Translations under genes and position numbers: made by a program
Notes under the pieces: model-generated
Seen by the model: the letters and a program-made list of their open reading frames with translations, nothing else
What the model was told of the DNA's origin: nothing
Database searches by the model: none
Shown: one piece after another, positions 43,888 through 52,108 of the stretch
Layout of the letters: every line of letters begins with the position of its first letter
Position numbering within the stretch: the first letter of the stretch is position 1
NCBI GenBank assembly: GCA_963832835.1
Contig: CAWHVD010000001.1
Span: forward strand, 1,240,001 to 1,304,000
From: CAVPKN01 sp963832835
GTDB lineage: Bacteria > Chlamydiota > Chlamydiia > Chlamydiales > JAAKFR01
DNA length: 64,000 nt
Direction: 5' to 3'

Positions 43888-45213
43888 TCAAATCCCGTTT
43901 AAGTCTCCAATAAAAGTGTGATGGCTTAAGCTGTGCAATGAGACCTTTTGGAGAGTACCAATTAGCGAATCGTCTCCTTCAAAAATCACATTGCGCCAAC
44001 AGCGAGTCACAGCTTTTAGGTACCGCGAGTCCTTATTTCTTCTTTCCACTAACACTTCCACGGTTTCTCCGAGCATATGGCGCATGAGCTCGGAGGCAGT
44101 TTGCCGGTGTAGCTCTAGCAAACGTTTGTGGCGGTCATCCTTGACACTTTCAGGTATATCGTCGGCCCATCTTTTGGCGGGAGTGCCTTTTCGAGGGCTA
44201 TAAGTATAGAGGAAGGCATTGGCGTAACGCACTTCTTTCATAGCATCATAGGTTTCTAAAAATTCTTCTTCGGTCTCAGTAGGGAAGCCAACAATCATAT
44301 CGGTTCCGATCGCTACATTCGGTACAAGTTCTCTTAATAAAGCGATCTTTTCCATATATTCTTGCCGTGTATAGATCCGGTGCATCTTACGTAAGATCCT
44401 ATCAGAGCCGGCTTGGAGGGGAAAATGCACATGCTCACAAAGGCTGTCCAGATCTCGAATCGCTTCCATGAGCTCTCTTGTAATATCGACAGGATGACTG
44501 GTCAAAAAACGGATTCGTTTCATTCCTGGAATCTTATCCAGGTTATAAAGTAGGTCATGAAAACGGCAATTCCAATCGGGTTGATCGTTCCCATAGCTAT
44601 TGACGTTTTGGCCCAGCAGAGTGATTTCCTGGTAACCTTGATCGACAAGCTGCTTGCATTCCTGAATAATTGCTTCTAGGGGGCGCGATACTTCGGGACC
44701 ACGTGTATAGGGAACGACGCAGTAGGTACAGTATTTGTCGCAACCCCGAATGATAGAGACATAAGCTTTGTATTTATCGGTCCGCTTAGCAACAGAATAA
44801 TCGAGCTCTTGTGAAAACTCTTCATCGGTGCGCACGGTCTGTAAACCTGTAAACAAAACCTCATCCAGAACAGTTGTTAGATCGTGGATATTGTTTGTCC
44901 CGAGTACAAAATCGACATGAGGCAATTTTTGAAAGAGGCTCTCCTTTTTAGCATTGGCCATGCAGCCGGTAACGCCGATAATCCGATCACGTTTTTTTTG
45001 TAGACCCAATTTGCCGAGTTTACCCATTACTTTACGCTCCGCCAGATCGCGGATAGAACAGGTGTTAAAAATCAAAAGATCAGCGAACGCTTCGTCTTCA
45101 GTTTGTTTGAGCCCTTTGGCGGTCAAAATGCCGGTCATAATTTCGGTGTCCAGCTCATTCATTTGACAGCCGTAGGTCCGCATAAAAAATGTTTTTGGAC
45201 TCTTCTTCTTCAT
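43888..45213 (-). CDS. miaB: tRNA-2-methylthio-N6-dimethylallyladenosine synthase
   Basis: About 441 residues. A radical-SAM methylthiotransferase that modifies adenosine 37 of tRNAs reading U-starting codons. The N-terminal UPF0004 domain holds three cluster-binding cysteines (TYGCQMNELD, FNTCSIRD and VTGCMA). The radical SAM motif is RGCDKYCTYCVVPYTRG near residue 155, with LLGQNVNSYG after it. A C-terminal TRAM domain begins near 375 (LGETVEVLVERRN). ATG at 45213 is used; the codon before it in frame is TTG. A 2-kb stretch with tandem repeats and the protease-like gene separates it from ligA. Confidence 0.97.
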   Translation of the reverse strand: MKKKSPKTFFMRTYGCQMNELDTEIMTGILTAKGLKQTEDEAFADLLIFNTCSIRDLAERKVMGKLGKLGLQKKRDRIIGVTGCMANAKKESLFQKLPHVDFVLGTNNIHDLTTVLDEVLFTGLQTVRTDEEFSQELDYSVAKRTDKYKAYVSIIRGCDKYCTYCVVPYTRGPEVSRPLEAIIQECKQLVDQGYQEITLLGQNVNSYGNDQPDWNCRFHDLLYNLDKIPGMKRIRFLTSHPVDITRELMEAIRDLDSLCEHVHFPLQAGSDRILRKMHRIYTRQEYMEKIALLRELVPNVAIGTDMIVGFPTETEEEFLETYDAMKEVRYANAFLYTYSPRKGTPAKRWADDIPESVKDDRHKRLLELHRQTASELMRHMLGETVEVLVERRNKDSRYLKAVTRCWRNVIFEGDDSLIGTLQKVSLHSLSHHTFIGDLNGI

Positions 45214-45342
45214 CAATTCTTATAGCCTATCCGAGGTAACCATCCACTCCCGCCTTGACAAAATATTCCTTTCGTAGACATTCTGGCGGCTCGTGAAAGT
45301 TACGAAATATTTGATCTAATATCTTATGGTTACCACCTCTTT

Positions 45343-45744
45343 ATGGCTACACTAAAATTACTCCACGTCTTGTTTATCTTCGTATGGATTGGGACTCTCC
45401 TGACACTGTCTCGTCTGATGGGCTATTTGGCCAAAGAACCACCCCTTGTGCAACAAAGAGTGGCTGCCCTGACCAGAAGAATGTACTTGCTCATCGATCT
45501 CCCCTCTATGTTGATCGCGGTGAGCTTGGGGCTCTGTCTTTTGTTCCTAAAAGATACCAACTGGAAAGCCCCCTGGCTCCACATGAAGCTGACCTTTGCC
45601 TTTCTCCTCATTGTTTGCGACCTTGCAACGGGCTGGAAAATTGCAGGCCGGGTCGTGGACAAGCCGGTGGGTTACAAAATCCTCCATGGACTCATTGGCC
45701 TCCTATTTATCGGTGTGCTGATAGCCATTTACATCATGAAGTAA
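45343..45744 (+). CDS. HemJ/CopD-like small membrane protein
   Basis: 133 residues with four hydrophobic segments. The first has LKLLHVLFIFVWIGTLLTLSRL, like the LKxxHxxxxxxW start of HemJ (UPF0093), the coenzyme-free protoporphyrinogen oxidase, with His8 as the conserved histidine. The third has WLHMKL like the second conserved histidine, followed by a region resembling the CopD/HemJ core. The expected YH pair after it is not seen (CDLATGWK instead), so a heme-related but different role is possible. It stands alone, divergent from miaB and 159 bases before rplM. Confidence 0.55.
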   Translation: MATLKLLHVLFIFVWIGTLLTLSRLMGYLAKEPPLVQQRVAALTRRMYLLIDLPSMLIAVSLGLCLLFLKDTNWKAPWLHMKLTFAFLLIVCDLATGWKIAGRVVDKPVGYKILHGLIGLLFIGVLIAIYIMK

Positions 45745-45903
45745 TGCTCCCTTCTTAGGGGGAATTGTAAAAATCTAATTTTTTCAAAAATTCGGTATAA
45801 GGTGCAGCGGTTTTATCAAAAAAAAGGAAACTGGATAAGGTTTTTGTTGGCAAAAATGCTCTCGAAATTTATCATGAACGGCTAATTACTTTTTGGGATT
45901 CAT

Positions 45904-46350
45904 ATGCAGCAAAAGAAAGAAAGACAAACGACAATGGTGCGCAAGGAAGATGTCAAGCGCAGTTGGTATGTTCTGGATGCTTCTGGAAAGACATTGGGTC
46001 GCTTCTGTTCGGAAGTGGCTAAGATCTTGCGTGGCAAACATAAGCCCTCTTATACACCGAACGTCGACGACGGAGATGGTGTGATTATCATCAACGCCGA
46101 CAAAATTGCTGTTTCGGGTAGCAAAGCGGCTCAAAAAATTTACCGTTATTATACCGGTCACATTGGTGGATTGCGCGAAGTGCCTTTCAGCCACATGCAG
46201 GCGCGTCACCCCGATTACGCAATCCGACATGGCGTAAAAGGAATGATGCCCAAATCTCGTTTAGGGAAGCAGCAGCTCCGTAAGCTCCGGATCTTCAAAG
46301 GTGAAGAGCATCCTTACAGCGCGCAAAAACCCATACAAGTGAACGTTTAA
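45904..46350 (+). CDS. rplM: 50S ribosomal protein L13
   Basis: 148 residues. Diagnostic stretches are WYVLDASGKTLGRFCSEVAKILRGKHKPSYTPNVDDGD, the VKGMMPKSRLGKQQLRKLRIFKGEEHPY block, and Lys-rich rRNA contacts. An early assembly protein of the large subunit. The ATG at 45904 gives an eleven-residue N-terminal extension; a second in-frame ATG at residue 11 (MVRKEDV) may be the true start. The gene is followed after 18 bases by rpsI, the universal rplM-rpsI operon. Confidence 0.98.
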   Translation: MQQKKERQTTMVRKEDVKRSWYVLDASGKTLGRFCSEVAKILRGKHKPSYTPNVDDGDGVIIINADKIAVSGSKAAQKIYRYYTGHIGGLREVPFSHMQARHPDYAIRHGVKGMMPKSRLGKQQLRKLRIFKGEEHPYSAQKPIQVNV

Positions 46351-46368
46351 GTTAGAAAGGTTATCTAA

Positions 46369-46767
46369 ATGGCAAAAACAATTGAAGAAACTCTCGCTAC
46401 TGGCCGACGCAAATGCGCCGTATCTAGTATCCGTATGCGTAATGGAAATGGCAAAATTGATGTCAACGGACGTGAGTTTGAAGAGTACTTTCCTCTTGAA
46501 ATCCAACGCGCGACTATCCTCGCTCCTTTAAAGATGATTGAAGCAGAAGGGAAGTTTGATCTGATTATCCGCGTCAATGGAGGTGGTATCGAAGGTCAGG
46601 TGATCGCTTCTCGTCTAGGCATTACACGCGCGCTTGTGAAGTTGAATGAAGACCTCAGACACGACTTCAAGGCTGAAGGTTTTCTCACACGTGATCCACG
46701 CAAGAAAGAACGTAAGAAATATGGCCATAAGAAAGCCCGTAAGAGCTTCCAGTTCTCCAAACGTTAA
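46369..46767 (+). CDS. rpsI: 30S ribosomal protein S9
   Basis: 132 residues. N-terminal ATGRRKCAVSSIRMRNGNGKIDVNGREFEEYF, the core NGGGIEGQVIASRLGITRALVKLN, and the basic tail RKKYGHKKARKSFQFSKR that reaches the decoding centre. The final Arg-Lys/Phe arrangement and the length are normal. AAAGG lies eight bases before the ATG. A strong terminator follows, closing the rplM-rpsI operon. Confidence 0.98.
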   Translation: MAKTIEETLATGRRKCAVSSIRMRNGNGKIDVNGREFEEYFPLEIQRATILAPLKMIEAEGKFDLIIRVNGGGIEGQVIASRLGITRALVKLNEDLRHDFKAEGFLTRDPRKKERKKYGHKKARKSFQFSKR

Positions 46768-46782
46768 TCTATTCTATATATG

Positions 46783-46813
46783 CCCAGGGCCATCGCCCTG
46801 GGTTATTTTTTTT
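46783..46813 (+). terminator. rho-independent terminator of rplM-rpsI
   Basis: Eight-base stem CCCAGGGC / GCCCTGGG with loop CATC, then TTATTTTTTTT. The same stem sequence recurs inside the palindromic repeat at 51361-51605, so the terminator may have derived from, or been copied into, that repeat family. Confidence 0.85.
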
Positions 46814-47152
46814 ACACAGTCCTCGGGAGAGGGGTTCTATATTCAAGTGTAAGTTGGGAAGCCTCTTATAAATCATATGCATTTGAAAATATTGCAGTAT
46901 TGAAGGAAATAGAGCAGAACCTACATGGTTGCTCAAATTTTGGAAAAACCACCCCTCTTCAGGCAGCATTGATGAGATCCTAATTTGAAGCTTGCGGAGA
47001 ATGTACATGGGTAAAATTCTCATCGCATGATGAATTTCTGAGGTTTCTACGACCCATGCAACGTAACCCTATTATCCCAGAGGGGTCCACCTTTGCCGGG
47101 GCGCTCCCAATTTTTGCGGACTCTCTTAATACAGTATTAATACTGATAAGAT
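46814..47152. other. intergenic region, no gene supported
   Basis: Short frames on both strands lack start signals and look non-coding. A short palindrome TTAATACAGTATTAA lies near 47126-47141. Nothing else is recognised. Confidence 0.35.
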
Positions 47153-47530
47153 AAAATTATTGTTTAAGTGAGCCAATTGCAAAACTCCTGACCCTTGGAA
47201 AATTGATTATTTTGGTGACAATTTTTAGGGCCAGCTTGGCTGGCCGTGGCCGAGCCGACGAGAACATACCCGAATGGGTAGGCGAGTAGGTAATACCATT
47301 TCCAGAAAATAAAGTCATGAAGTGGCACTGGGTAAAATGACAGATTTGGATGATCGTTTCGAATCCTATGTTTTTGCACCTAAGCGAGAAAGGATCGTTC
47401 AAAAATGGCGTGTTATACAGTGCCAATTTGTGACTTTATTTTCTGGAAATGGTATAGGGCGAAAATTGCCACCAAAAGCGCGGTTTTACGAGGGTCAGGA
47501 GTTTTGCAATTGGCTCAAGTAATTAAAATT
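47153..47530. repeat. composite inverted-repeat element with a MITE inside
   Basis: Positions 47153-47228 are matched by the reverse complement of about 47457-47530; the best block is GAGCCAATTGCAAAACTCCT followed by GACCCT. Between the arms are 60 unique bases, with a CCAGCTTGGCTGG hairpin at 47231, and a complete 163-bp repeat (copy 3). The arrangement looks like one short element that received another. Confidence 0.7.
47293..47455 (-). repeat. 163-bp MITE-like repeat, copy 3 (inverted)
   Basis: It begins ATACCATTTCCAGAAAATAA and ends TTATTTTCTGGAAATGGTAT; the inner sequence runs opposite to copies 1, 2 and 4. Left flank TAA and right flank TAG resemble a 3-base target duplication with one change. 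Confidence 0.85.
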
Positions 47531-47547
47531 TTTCTAGAAGGGTTTTT

Positions 47548-47955
47548 ATGAGTCTCAGTTTAGTCGGAGAAGGTCAGTCAAATTGTACTACCAGATTAGT
47601 CACGACGATTGTGGCACTGACAGCTGTTGTGGCTATAGCTTTGGGTGTTTTAGCGATTTTAGCCAATCATGGGTACCACTTAGGTTCTCTAGAGGGAATT
47701 GGTACAATAGCAGGGGGATCCCTGGTGGGCCTGGGGGTGTTGATTCCTATTGCTGTATTAGGTGTCAGGAGCTGCCAGAATAGTTCCGCCCCAGCTAGCG
47801 AGCTAAAGCCCGAGGTTTCCATAGCTATTGTTACAGAACCCGATTCTAGAATAAGTAAAAAGGCAAACGCCTTTGATATCCCCAAGCAGCATGATAAGCA
47901 AGTAAATGCTGTACTTGTATGGTGGTTAGACCGTAACGTATTCAGGAGATTTTAA
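47548..47955 (+). CDS. Inc-like two-lobed hydrophobic membrane protein
   Basis: 135 residues. Two hydrophobic segments at about residues 17-39 and 50-73, joined by a short loop containing Gly/His/Tyr, followed by a hydrophilic tail of 60 residues. This is the Inc profile. The ATG at 47548 is preceded by GAAGGG. The gene lies between two repeat elements and begins 18 bases after the composite inverted repeat, so its promoter region may have been supplied by the repeat. The tail (LVWWLDRNVFRRF) ends abruptly; the coding region may have been shortened by the neighbouring repeat. Confidence 0.5.
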   Translation: MSLSLVGEGQSNCTTRLVTTIVALTAVVAIALGVLAILANHGYHLGSLEGIGTIAGGSLVGLGVLIPIAVLGVRSCQNSSAPASELKPEVSIAIVTEPDSRISKKANAFDIPKQHDKQVNAVLVWWLDRNVFRRF

Positions 47956-48106
47956 GATGTCTCATTAATAGTGATAGGTTTAAATTAGAAATAATTTCCA
48001 AGGTCTGGTTATAGTTGTATATGTAGGGCGTAGAGCAAGATTTTTTGCTCCTTCAACAGGGATAGCATGGGTTATATAACCGAGCATCGCGAACATTGCC
48101 AGAAAT

Positions 48107-48269
48107 ATACCATTTCCAGAAAATAAAGCCATGAAGTGGCACTGTATAACACGCCATTTTTGAACGATCCTTTCTCGCTTAGGTGCAAAAATATAGGCTT
48201 CGAAACGATCATCCAAATCTGTCATGTTACCCAGCGCCACTTCATGGCTTTATTTTCTGGAAATGGGAT
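48107..48269 (+). repeat. 163-bp MITE-like repeat, copy 4
   Basis: Same orientation as copies 1 and 2 and with the cleanest ends (ATACCATTTCCAGAAAATAA at the left, TTTATTTTCTGGAAATGGGAT at the right). Its last base is the first base of the yqgE stop codon on the minus strand, so the repeat may have set the C-terminus of that protein. Confidence 0.85.
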
Positions 48270-48838
48270 TAGTTGAGGGAGAGATCCTCGGGGATCATAG
48301 AGAGGGTGGCGTATTTGCCGCCTAGCTCTCTAAGGAGCGTTTGCCAGAGTTTTTCGGGAGGTGTGTGGAAGATGTGCTCGGAAGTAGCAGGATGGATGAA
48401 CCAGCCGCCATCGAGAAATTCGCGCTCCAGCTGGCCTGCCTGCCATCCGGCATAGCCAAAGCAAAGGAGCATGTTAGGGCCGTTTGTATCCGATATTGCC
48501 TCTTGAAGGAACTGGAGATCGCCGCCTAAGTAGACTCCGGAGCAGATCTCGATGGTTTGCTCTGGGATGCTAGTAGATGAGTGGACTAGCATCATCTGGT
48601 TGGTCTGGACAGGGCCACCCGCACGGATATTGACCCGATCGTTATTGAGCTGATCTATGGATAGGATTTCTTCGGGTAGTTCGAGCTCAAGGTTTTTGTT
48701 GATGATGATTCCGAACGATCCCGTCGTGCTATGTTCGCACAAAAGAAGAACGCTGCGAAAAAACATTCCCGATTCGACATCTGGAGTCGAGATTAAAAAA
48801 GTACCTTTTTCGAGATGAGAGTAAGGGATTGGTTCCAT
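48269..48838 (-). CDS. yqgE: YqgE/AlgH family protein (UPF0301)
   Basis: 189 residues. The family signature lies at the N-terminus (GTFLISTPDVESGMFFRSVLLLCEHSTTGSFGIIINKNL), with NDRVNIRAGGPVQTNQMMLVHS in the centre and CFGYAGWQAGQLEREFLDGGWF further on. The biochemical role of the family is not settled. The length is normal, and the stop codon lies at the edge of a repeat. It is the distal gene of the mlaE-mlaF-mlaD-yqgE strand, 15 bases after mlaD, so it is probably in the same transcript. Confidence 0.93.
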   Translation of the reverse strand: MEPIPYSHLEKGTFLISTPDVESGMFFRSVLLLCEHSTTGSFGIIINKNLELELPEEILSIDQLNNDRVNIRAGGPVQTNQMMLVHSSTSIPEQTIEICSGVYLGGDLQFLQEAISDTNGPNMLLCFGYAGWQAGQLEREFLDGGWFIHPATSEHIFHTPPEKLWQTLLRELGGKYATLSMIPEDLSLN

Positions 48839-48853
48839 AAATGAGTGCCCTAT

Positions 48854-49795
48854 CTAGTGGTAGTATTTTTCCGCATCATGCACACGCTGCCATTTACGGT
48901 CAAACTGATACAAAATTCCATAGTTACGTATATCATCGAGGATCGCTCGCAGTTGACAGAGCACTGTTGTAATTTGCACATAGAGGCAATCGCTGTTGAG
49001 GAGCTGGCCTAGGGTTCCTTCTCCTTGACAGATCCGGCCGCTGATTAGAGAAAGATTCGCAAAGCTCGACCCCATATTTTCAGCTAATTGCTGGCTTTCA
49101 ACGAGTTTAAAAAACTCTTCAGTCTTTCTCATCGCTGCCGATATTCTATCGGATGCTTCAGAGATTTTGCATGTGACCTCCGTTTCCTTGGCATGGGTCA
49201 TAAAAGAGCGCACCTCATTAGCTACCAGAGAGAAGTTTTTGAGGACAGCATTAAAATCAGCGCTGTTAGATTGGATTAAAGATCCCACTTGAGTAAGAGT
49301 ATCCCCAAAAGTATCGGCAACGCCTACGAGTTTATTAAGGGTCTGTTCGATTTTATCAGTGGAGTGGGCATAAAGCACCTCGTCTGTCACATTTTGAGCC
49401 GGAAGTGCGCCAGGTGGCGGGGCTTTAGGAATGATCGCGATGGATTTTTCTCCCAAAAGGCCCGAAGTGGCGAAGATGATCTCATCGTACGAAAACACTT
49501 TTACGCTCGAGTCGGTTTTGAGTGTGAGTTCATAAATATAGAGATTGCCAGAAGCATCTGCGGGGGCCTTGCGGGGATCGGCGATCTCTTGGATCTTGAC
49601 TACTTCACCTACAGGTTTGCCGGCAAAAGTGACCCGTGTTCCCACTGAGACTTTGTCGATATTTGAGAAGCGGACTTTGAGTGTGACTGTCCCGTCACCG
49701 ATACCCGGCTTGAGGAATAAGACCAGCCAAGCGAAGAGGGCAAGCGCCACGATAATAAAAAGGCCAAGCCAAAAGGCTTTCATTTTCTCAGTCAT
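48854..49795 (-). CDS. mlaD: MlaD-like substrate-binding protein with MCE domain
   Basis: 313 residues. One membrane anchor (residues 8-29) and a single MCE domain (about 37-125: VTLKVRFSNIDKVSVGTRVTFAGKPVGEVVKI and LTLKTDSSVKVFSYDEIIF). A long helical C-terminal region of about 190 residues carries coiled-coil character. It acts in the periplasm as the lipid-binding ring of an MlaFED-type phospholipid transporter. It is the third gene of the operon; its start overlaps the ATPase gene by four bases. Confidence 0.9.
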   Translation of the reverse strand: MTEKMKAFWLGLFIIVALALFAWLVLFLKPGIGDGTVTLKVRFSNIDKVSVGTRVTFAGKPVGEVVKIQEIADPRKAPADASGNLYIYELTLKTDSSVKVFSYDEIIFATSGLLGEKSIAIIPKAPPPGALPAQNVTDEVLYAHSTDKIEQTLNKLVGVADTFGDTLTQVGSLIQSNSADFNAVLKNFSLVANEVRSFMTHAKETEVTCKISEASDRISAAMRKTEEFFKLVESQQLAENMGSSFANLSLISGRICQGEGTLGQLLNSDCLYVQITTVLCQLRAILDDIRNYGILYQFDRKWQRVHDAEKYYH

Positions 49796-50535
49796 GATGC
49801 TACCAGATTGGGGATTGAATTTTTGAGAAAGGTTTGCACGATCGGGTCATTGATTTGAATAAAGTTCTCTTTTGTGGTGATATAAACGATTTGCCCTTCG
49901 TGATTCAAGGCAATCCGATCTGCCACGTGAAAGGCTGAGCATAAATCGTGGGTGACCACGATACTCGTGGCATTGAGCTCTTTTTGGGTTTTTAAGATCA
50001 GATCGTTGATCTGCATTGCGGTGATGGGGTCAAGTCCAGTTGTAGGCTCGTCATAGAGTAATACTTTGGGGCGGTAGACAATCAAACGGGCTAGCGCTGC
50101 CCTCTTTCGCATCCCTCCCGACAAGTTGGCCGGCATCAAATCTTGTGTCCCTCCCAGACCTACCATCTCCAGGGCCTCTGCTACTTTTTCTTGGATCTCT
50201 TCTTCAGCAAAATGGTGGTGTTGGCGCAAGTAAAAGGCTGTATTTTCGCCGACTGTCATCGAATCAAATAAAGCAGAGGCCTGAAAAAGCATCCCCATCT
50301 CGTGCAAGGTGTGGTAGAGTTCATTCTCTTTAAGGGAGGTTAAACAGACCGAGTCCAGAAAAATCTCCCCTGAGTCGGGCTTCTCAATGCCCATGATCTG
50401 ACGCAGTAGCACACTTTTGCCAGTTCCCGAGCGCCCTAAAATCACGACCGTTTCGCCTGTCTTGATCTCAAGATTTAATCCTTTCAAGACTTGGGTTTTG
50501 CCGTAGGTTTTGTGTAAATTTTTTACTAGGATCAT
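49792..50535 (-). CDS. mlaF: MlaF-like ABC transporter ATPase
   Basis: 247 residues. Walker A LGRSGTGKSVLLRQIMG, Q-loop MLFQASALFDSMTV, signature LSGGMRKRAALARL, Walker B VLLYDEPTTGLDP and the switch His in IVVTHD. The MRKR variant of the signature is typical of Mla/Mce ATPases. It powers lipid transfer between the two membranes. Overlaps of four bases with both neighbours (ATGA) show tight coupling. Confidence 0.95.
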   Translation of the reverse strand: MILVKNLHKTYGKTQVLKGLNLEIKTGETVVILGRSGTGKSVLLRQIMGIEKPDSGEIFLDSVCLTSLKENELYHTLHEMGMLFQASALFDSMTVGENTAFYLRQHHHFAEEEIQEKVAEALEMVGLGGTQDLMPANLSGGMRKRAALARLIVYRPKVLLYDEPTTGLDPITAMQINDLILKTQKELNATSIVVTHDLCSAFHVADRIALNHEGQIVYITTKENFIQINDPIVQTFLKNSIPNLVAS

Positions 50536-51332
50536 GGAAGCGACTCAACTCTTTCTACAAAAAGGATATGCAACACATTTAAGCCGATAGTCAACACAAA
50601 ATTGATGACCAAGATATAAATGTAGCAGCTGACAACGCTACTTGTTGTCGCTTTGCCTACACCGGCCGCGCCTCCGTGGGCTGTGATCCCTTTGTAGCAG
50701 GCTATTGTGCTGATAAGAAAGCCAAAAAAAACTGCTTTAATAATTCCAATCCAGATATCGAATACGGTGATGTTCATAGGCATAGGATCGAAGTAACCCT
50801 GGCGGGTCATTCCAAAAACATAAACCGATATCAGATACCCTCCAAAAATTCCCAACACGGCGCTAAAGAGGGTGAGCAAAGGGAGCATGGTAATCCCTCC
50901 GATGATTCGGGGAGCAATCAGATAACGCAGGGGATTGACAGCCATGGAGCGTAGGGCATCCACTTGTTCGGTAACACGCATGCTGCCTAGCACGGCTGTC
51001 ATCGACGATCCCACACGCCCTGTGACCATAAAAGCAGTGAGTACAGGGCCGATCTCTGTGAGCATACTTTTACCTACCAATAAACCGGTAGCGCTAGCCA
51101 GGCCCTTATCAGCCAATTGGTAAAAAGACTGAGCGGCCAGCACCAGCCCTGTCGAAAAACCGGTGATCGCCACTACAGGAATAGAAAGTACCCCGATGTT
51201 GTAAAATTGATCGAGGATGAGAGACCAAGAAGGGGGGCGCCTGACTGTAGCCCAAAGCGTTTGGCCCATAAAAAAGGCCCACTTGCCCACGCCGGCGCAC
51301 GCGTCAAAGACTTTTTGTAAATAAAACCGCAT
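50532..51332 (-). CDS. mlaE: MlaE-like ABC transporter permease
   Basis: 266 residues with about five hydrophobic segments. The family motif region is LLVGKSMLTEIGPVLTAFMVTGRVGSSMTAVLGSMRVTEQVDALRSMAVNPLRYLIAPR, with MITEQ-like MRVTEQVDAL. It is the inner-membrane part of the MlaFED transporter and the first gene of the operon. The upstream 300 bases contain a large palindromic repeat, so the promoter must lie within or right next to it. Confidence 0.95.
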   Translation of the reverse strand: MRFYLQKVFDACAGVGKWAFFMGQTLWATVRRPPSWSLILDQFYNIGVLSIPVVAITGFSTGLVLAAQSFYQLADKGLASATGLLVGKSMLTEIGPVLTAFMVTGRVGSSMTAVLGSMRVTEQVDALRSMAVNPLRYLIAPRIIGGITMLPLLTLFSAVLGIFGGYLISVYVFGMTRQGYFDPMPMNITVFDIWIGIIKAVFFGFLISTIACYKGITAHGGAAGVGKATTSSVVSCYIYILVINFVLTIGLNVLHILFVERVESLP

Positions 51333-51360
51333 ATCCTAAAACACTTTGCAGCGCATTTCT

Positions 51361-51605
51361 GTCGCAGCCCTACAGGCTGCATAACATTGATAACCAAACA
51401 CCCAGGGCGTTGCCCTGGGCTAATGCAATCTCAGTCTTTCAGGCTGAAACCGGGTATAACCAAACCCCTAACACCCTGAATTTCGTTTATTTCCCAGAAG
51501 GTATTTTAATCTGAGGCATCAGCCTGAAAGGCTGAGATTGCACTAGCCCAGGGCAACGCCCTGGGTACTTGGCAATCAACACCATGCAGCCTGTAGGGCT
51601 GCGAC
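51361..51605. repeat. 245-bp palindromic repeat with nested hairpins
   Basis: The left arm 51361-51446 and right arm 51519-51605 are imperfect reverse complements of each other over about 86 bases. Each contains a CCCAGGGCGTTGCCCTGGG-type hairpin (51400-51419 and 51547-51565), a GCAGCC-TACAGGCTGC-like hairpin (51364-51380 and about 51587-51604) and a TCAGCCTTTCAGGCTGA-like hairpin. This multi-hairpin layout is like REP/BIME units. It fills the gap between mlaE and the effector operon. Confidence 0.85.
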
Positions 51606-51646
51606 TCCCTTCTCTTTCAATAGCCATCATTCGGGATATTAGATAA

Positions 51647-52108
51647 TTAGGCCTTATAAGGAAAGACTTGGATCGAAGCGGGATGATGAGGAAGCTGATC
51701 GGAGCGTGAGGGCTCTTTAGCAATAATATCTACCTTCCCTTTCCACAATTTCACATTTTCCAAAAAACGTTTTAGGAGTTTGTCGAGATCGCTAGCCTGA
51801 ATAGAAGGATGAAAACGGCGGTGCAAATAGAGAAGATCCTCATCCGGCTTTACAGAAAGCGTTTCCTCAATACTCGCGTTCCCAATCAAGCTCGCCTCAT
51901 AGACCTCACACCTTTTTTCCATAGGAATTGCACATACTAAACACGAAAGAAGTATTGTATTGGGAACCAATTGCTCATCGTATTCAAATAACAGTGGAAT
52001 ATTTCCCTCTTTCATGATGATCAGACAAGCTCCCTTAGCATCCGGCGCTAAGGTTGAAAACTGCAATACTTTAGCCAGTTCCAGCAAAAATACTTCAAAT
52101 GCTGTCAT
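51647..52108 (-). CDS. CesT-like type III secretion chaperone
   Basis: 153 residues, acidic. It opens with FEVFLLELAKVLQFSTLAPDAKGACLIIM and IPLLFEYDEQLVPNTILLSCLV, the alternating helix and twisted sheet pattern of class I chaperones that dimerise and wrap the N-terminus of effectors. The C-terminal 35 residues are basic and flexible. It is the last gene of a five-gene operon; its ATG overlaps the preceding stop (ATGA). The partner is probably one of the three related proteins upstream. Confidence 0.6.
   Translation of the reverse strand: MTAFEVFLLELAKVLQFSTLAPDAKGACLIIMKEGNIPLLFEYDEQLVPNTILLSCLVCAIPMEKRCEVYEASLIGNASIEETLSVKPDEDLLYLHRRFHPSIQASDLDKLLKRFLENVKLWKGKVDIIAKEPSRSDQLPHHPASIQVFPYKA

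Noticed and set aside
43739..43921. Short frame in the 163-bp repeats that recurs in other copies
   Set aside because: It is repeated only because the DNA repeat is; it lacks start signals and runs into different flanks in each copy.
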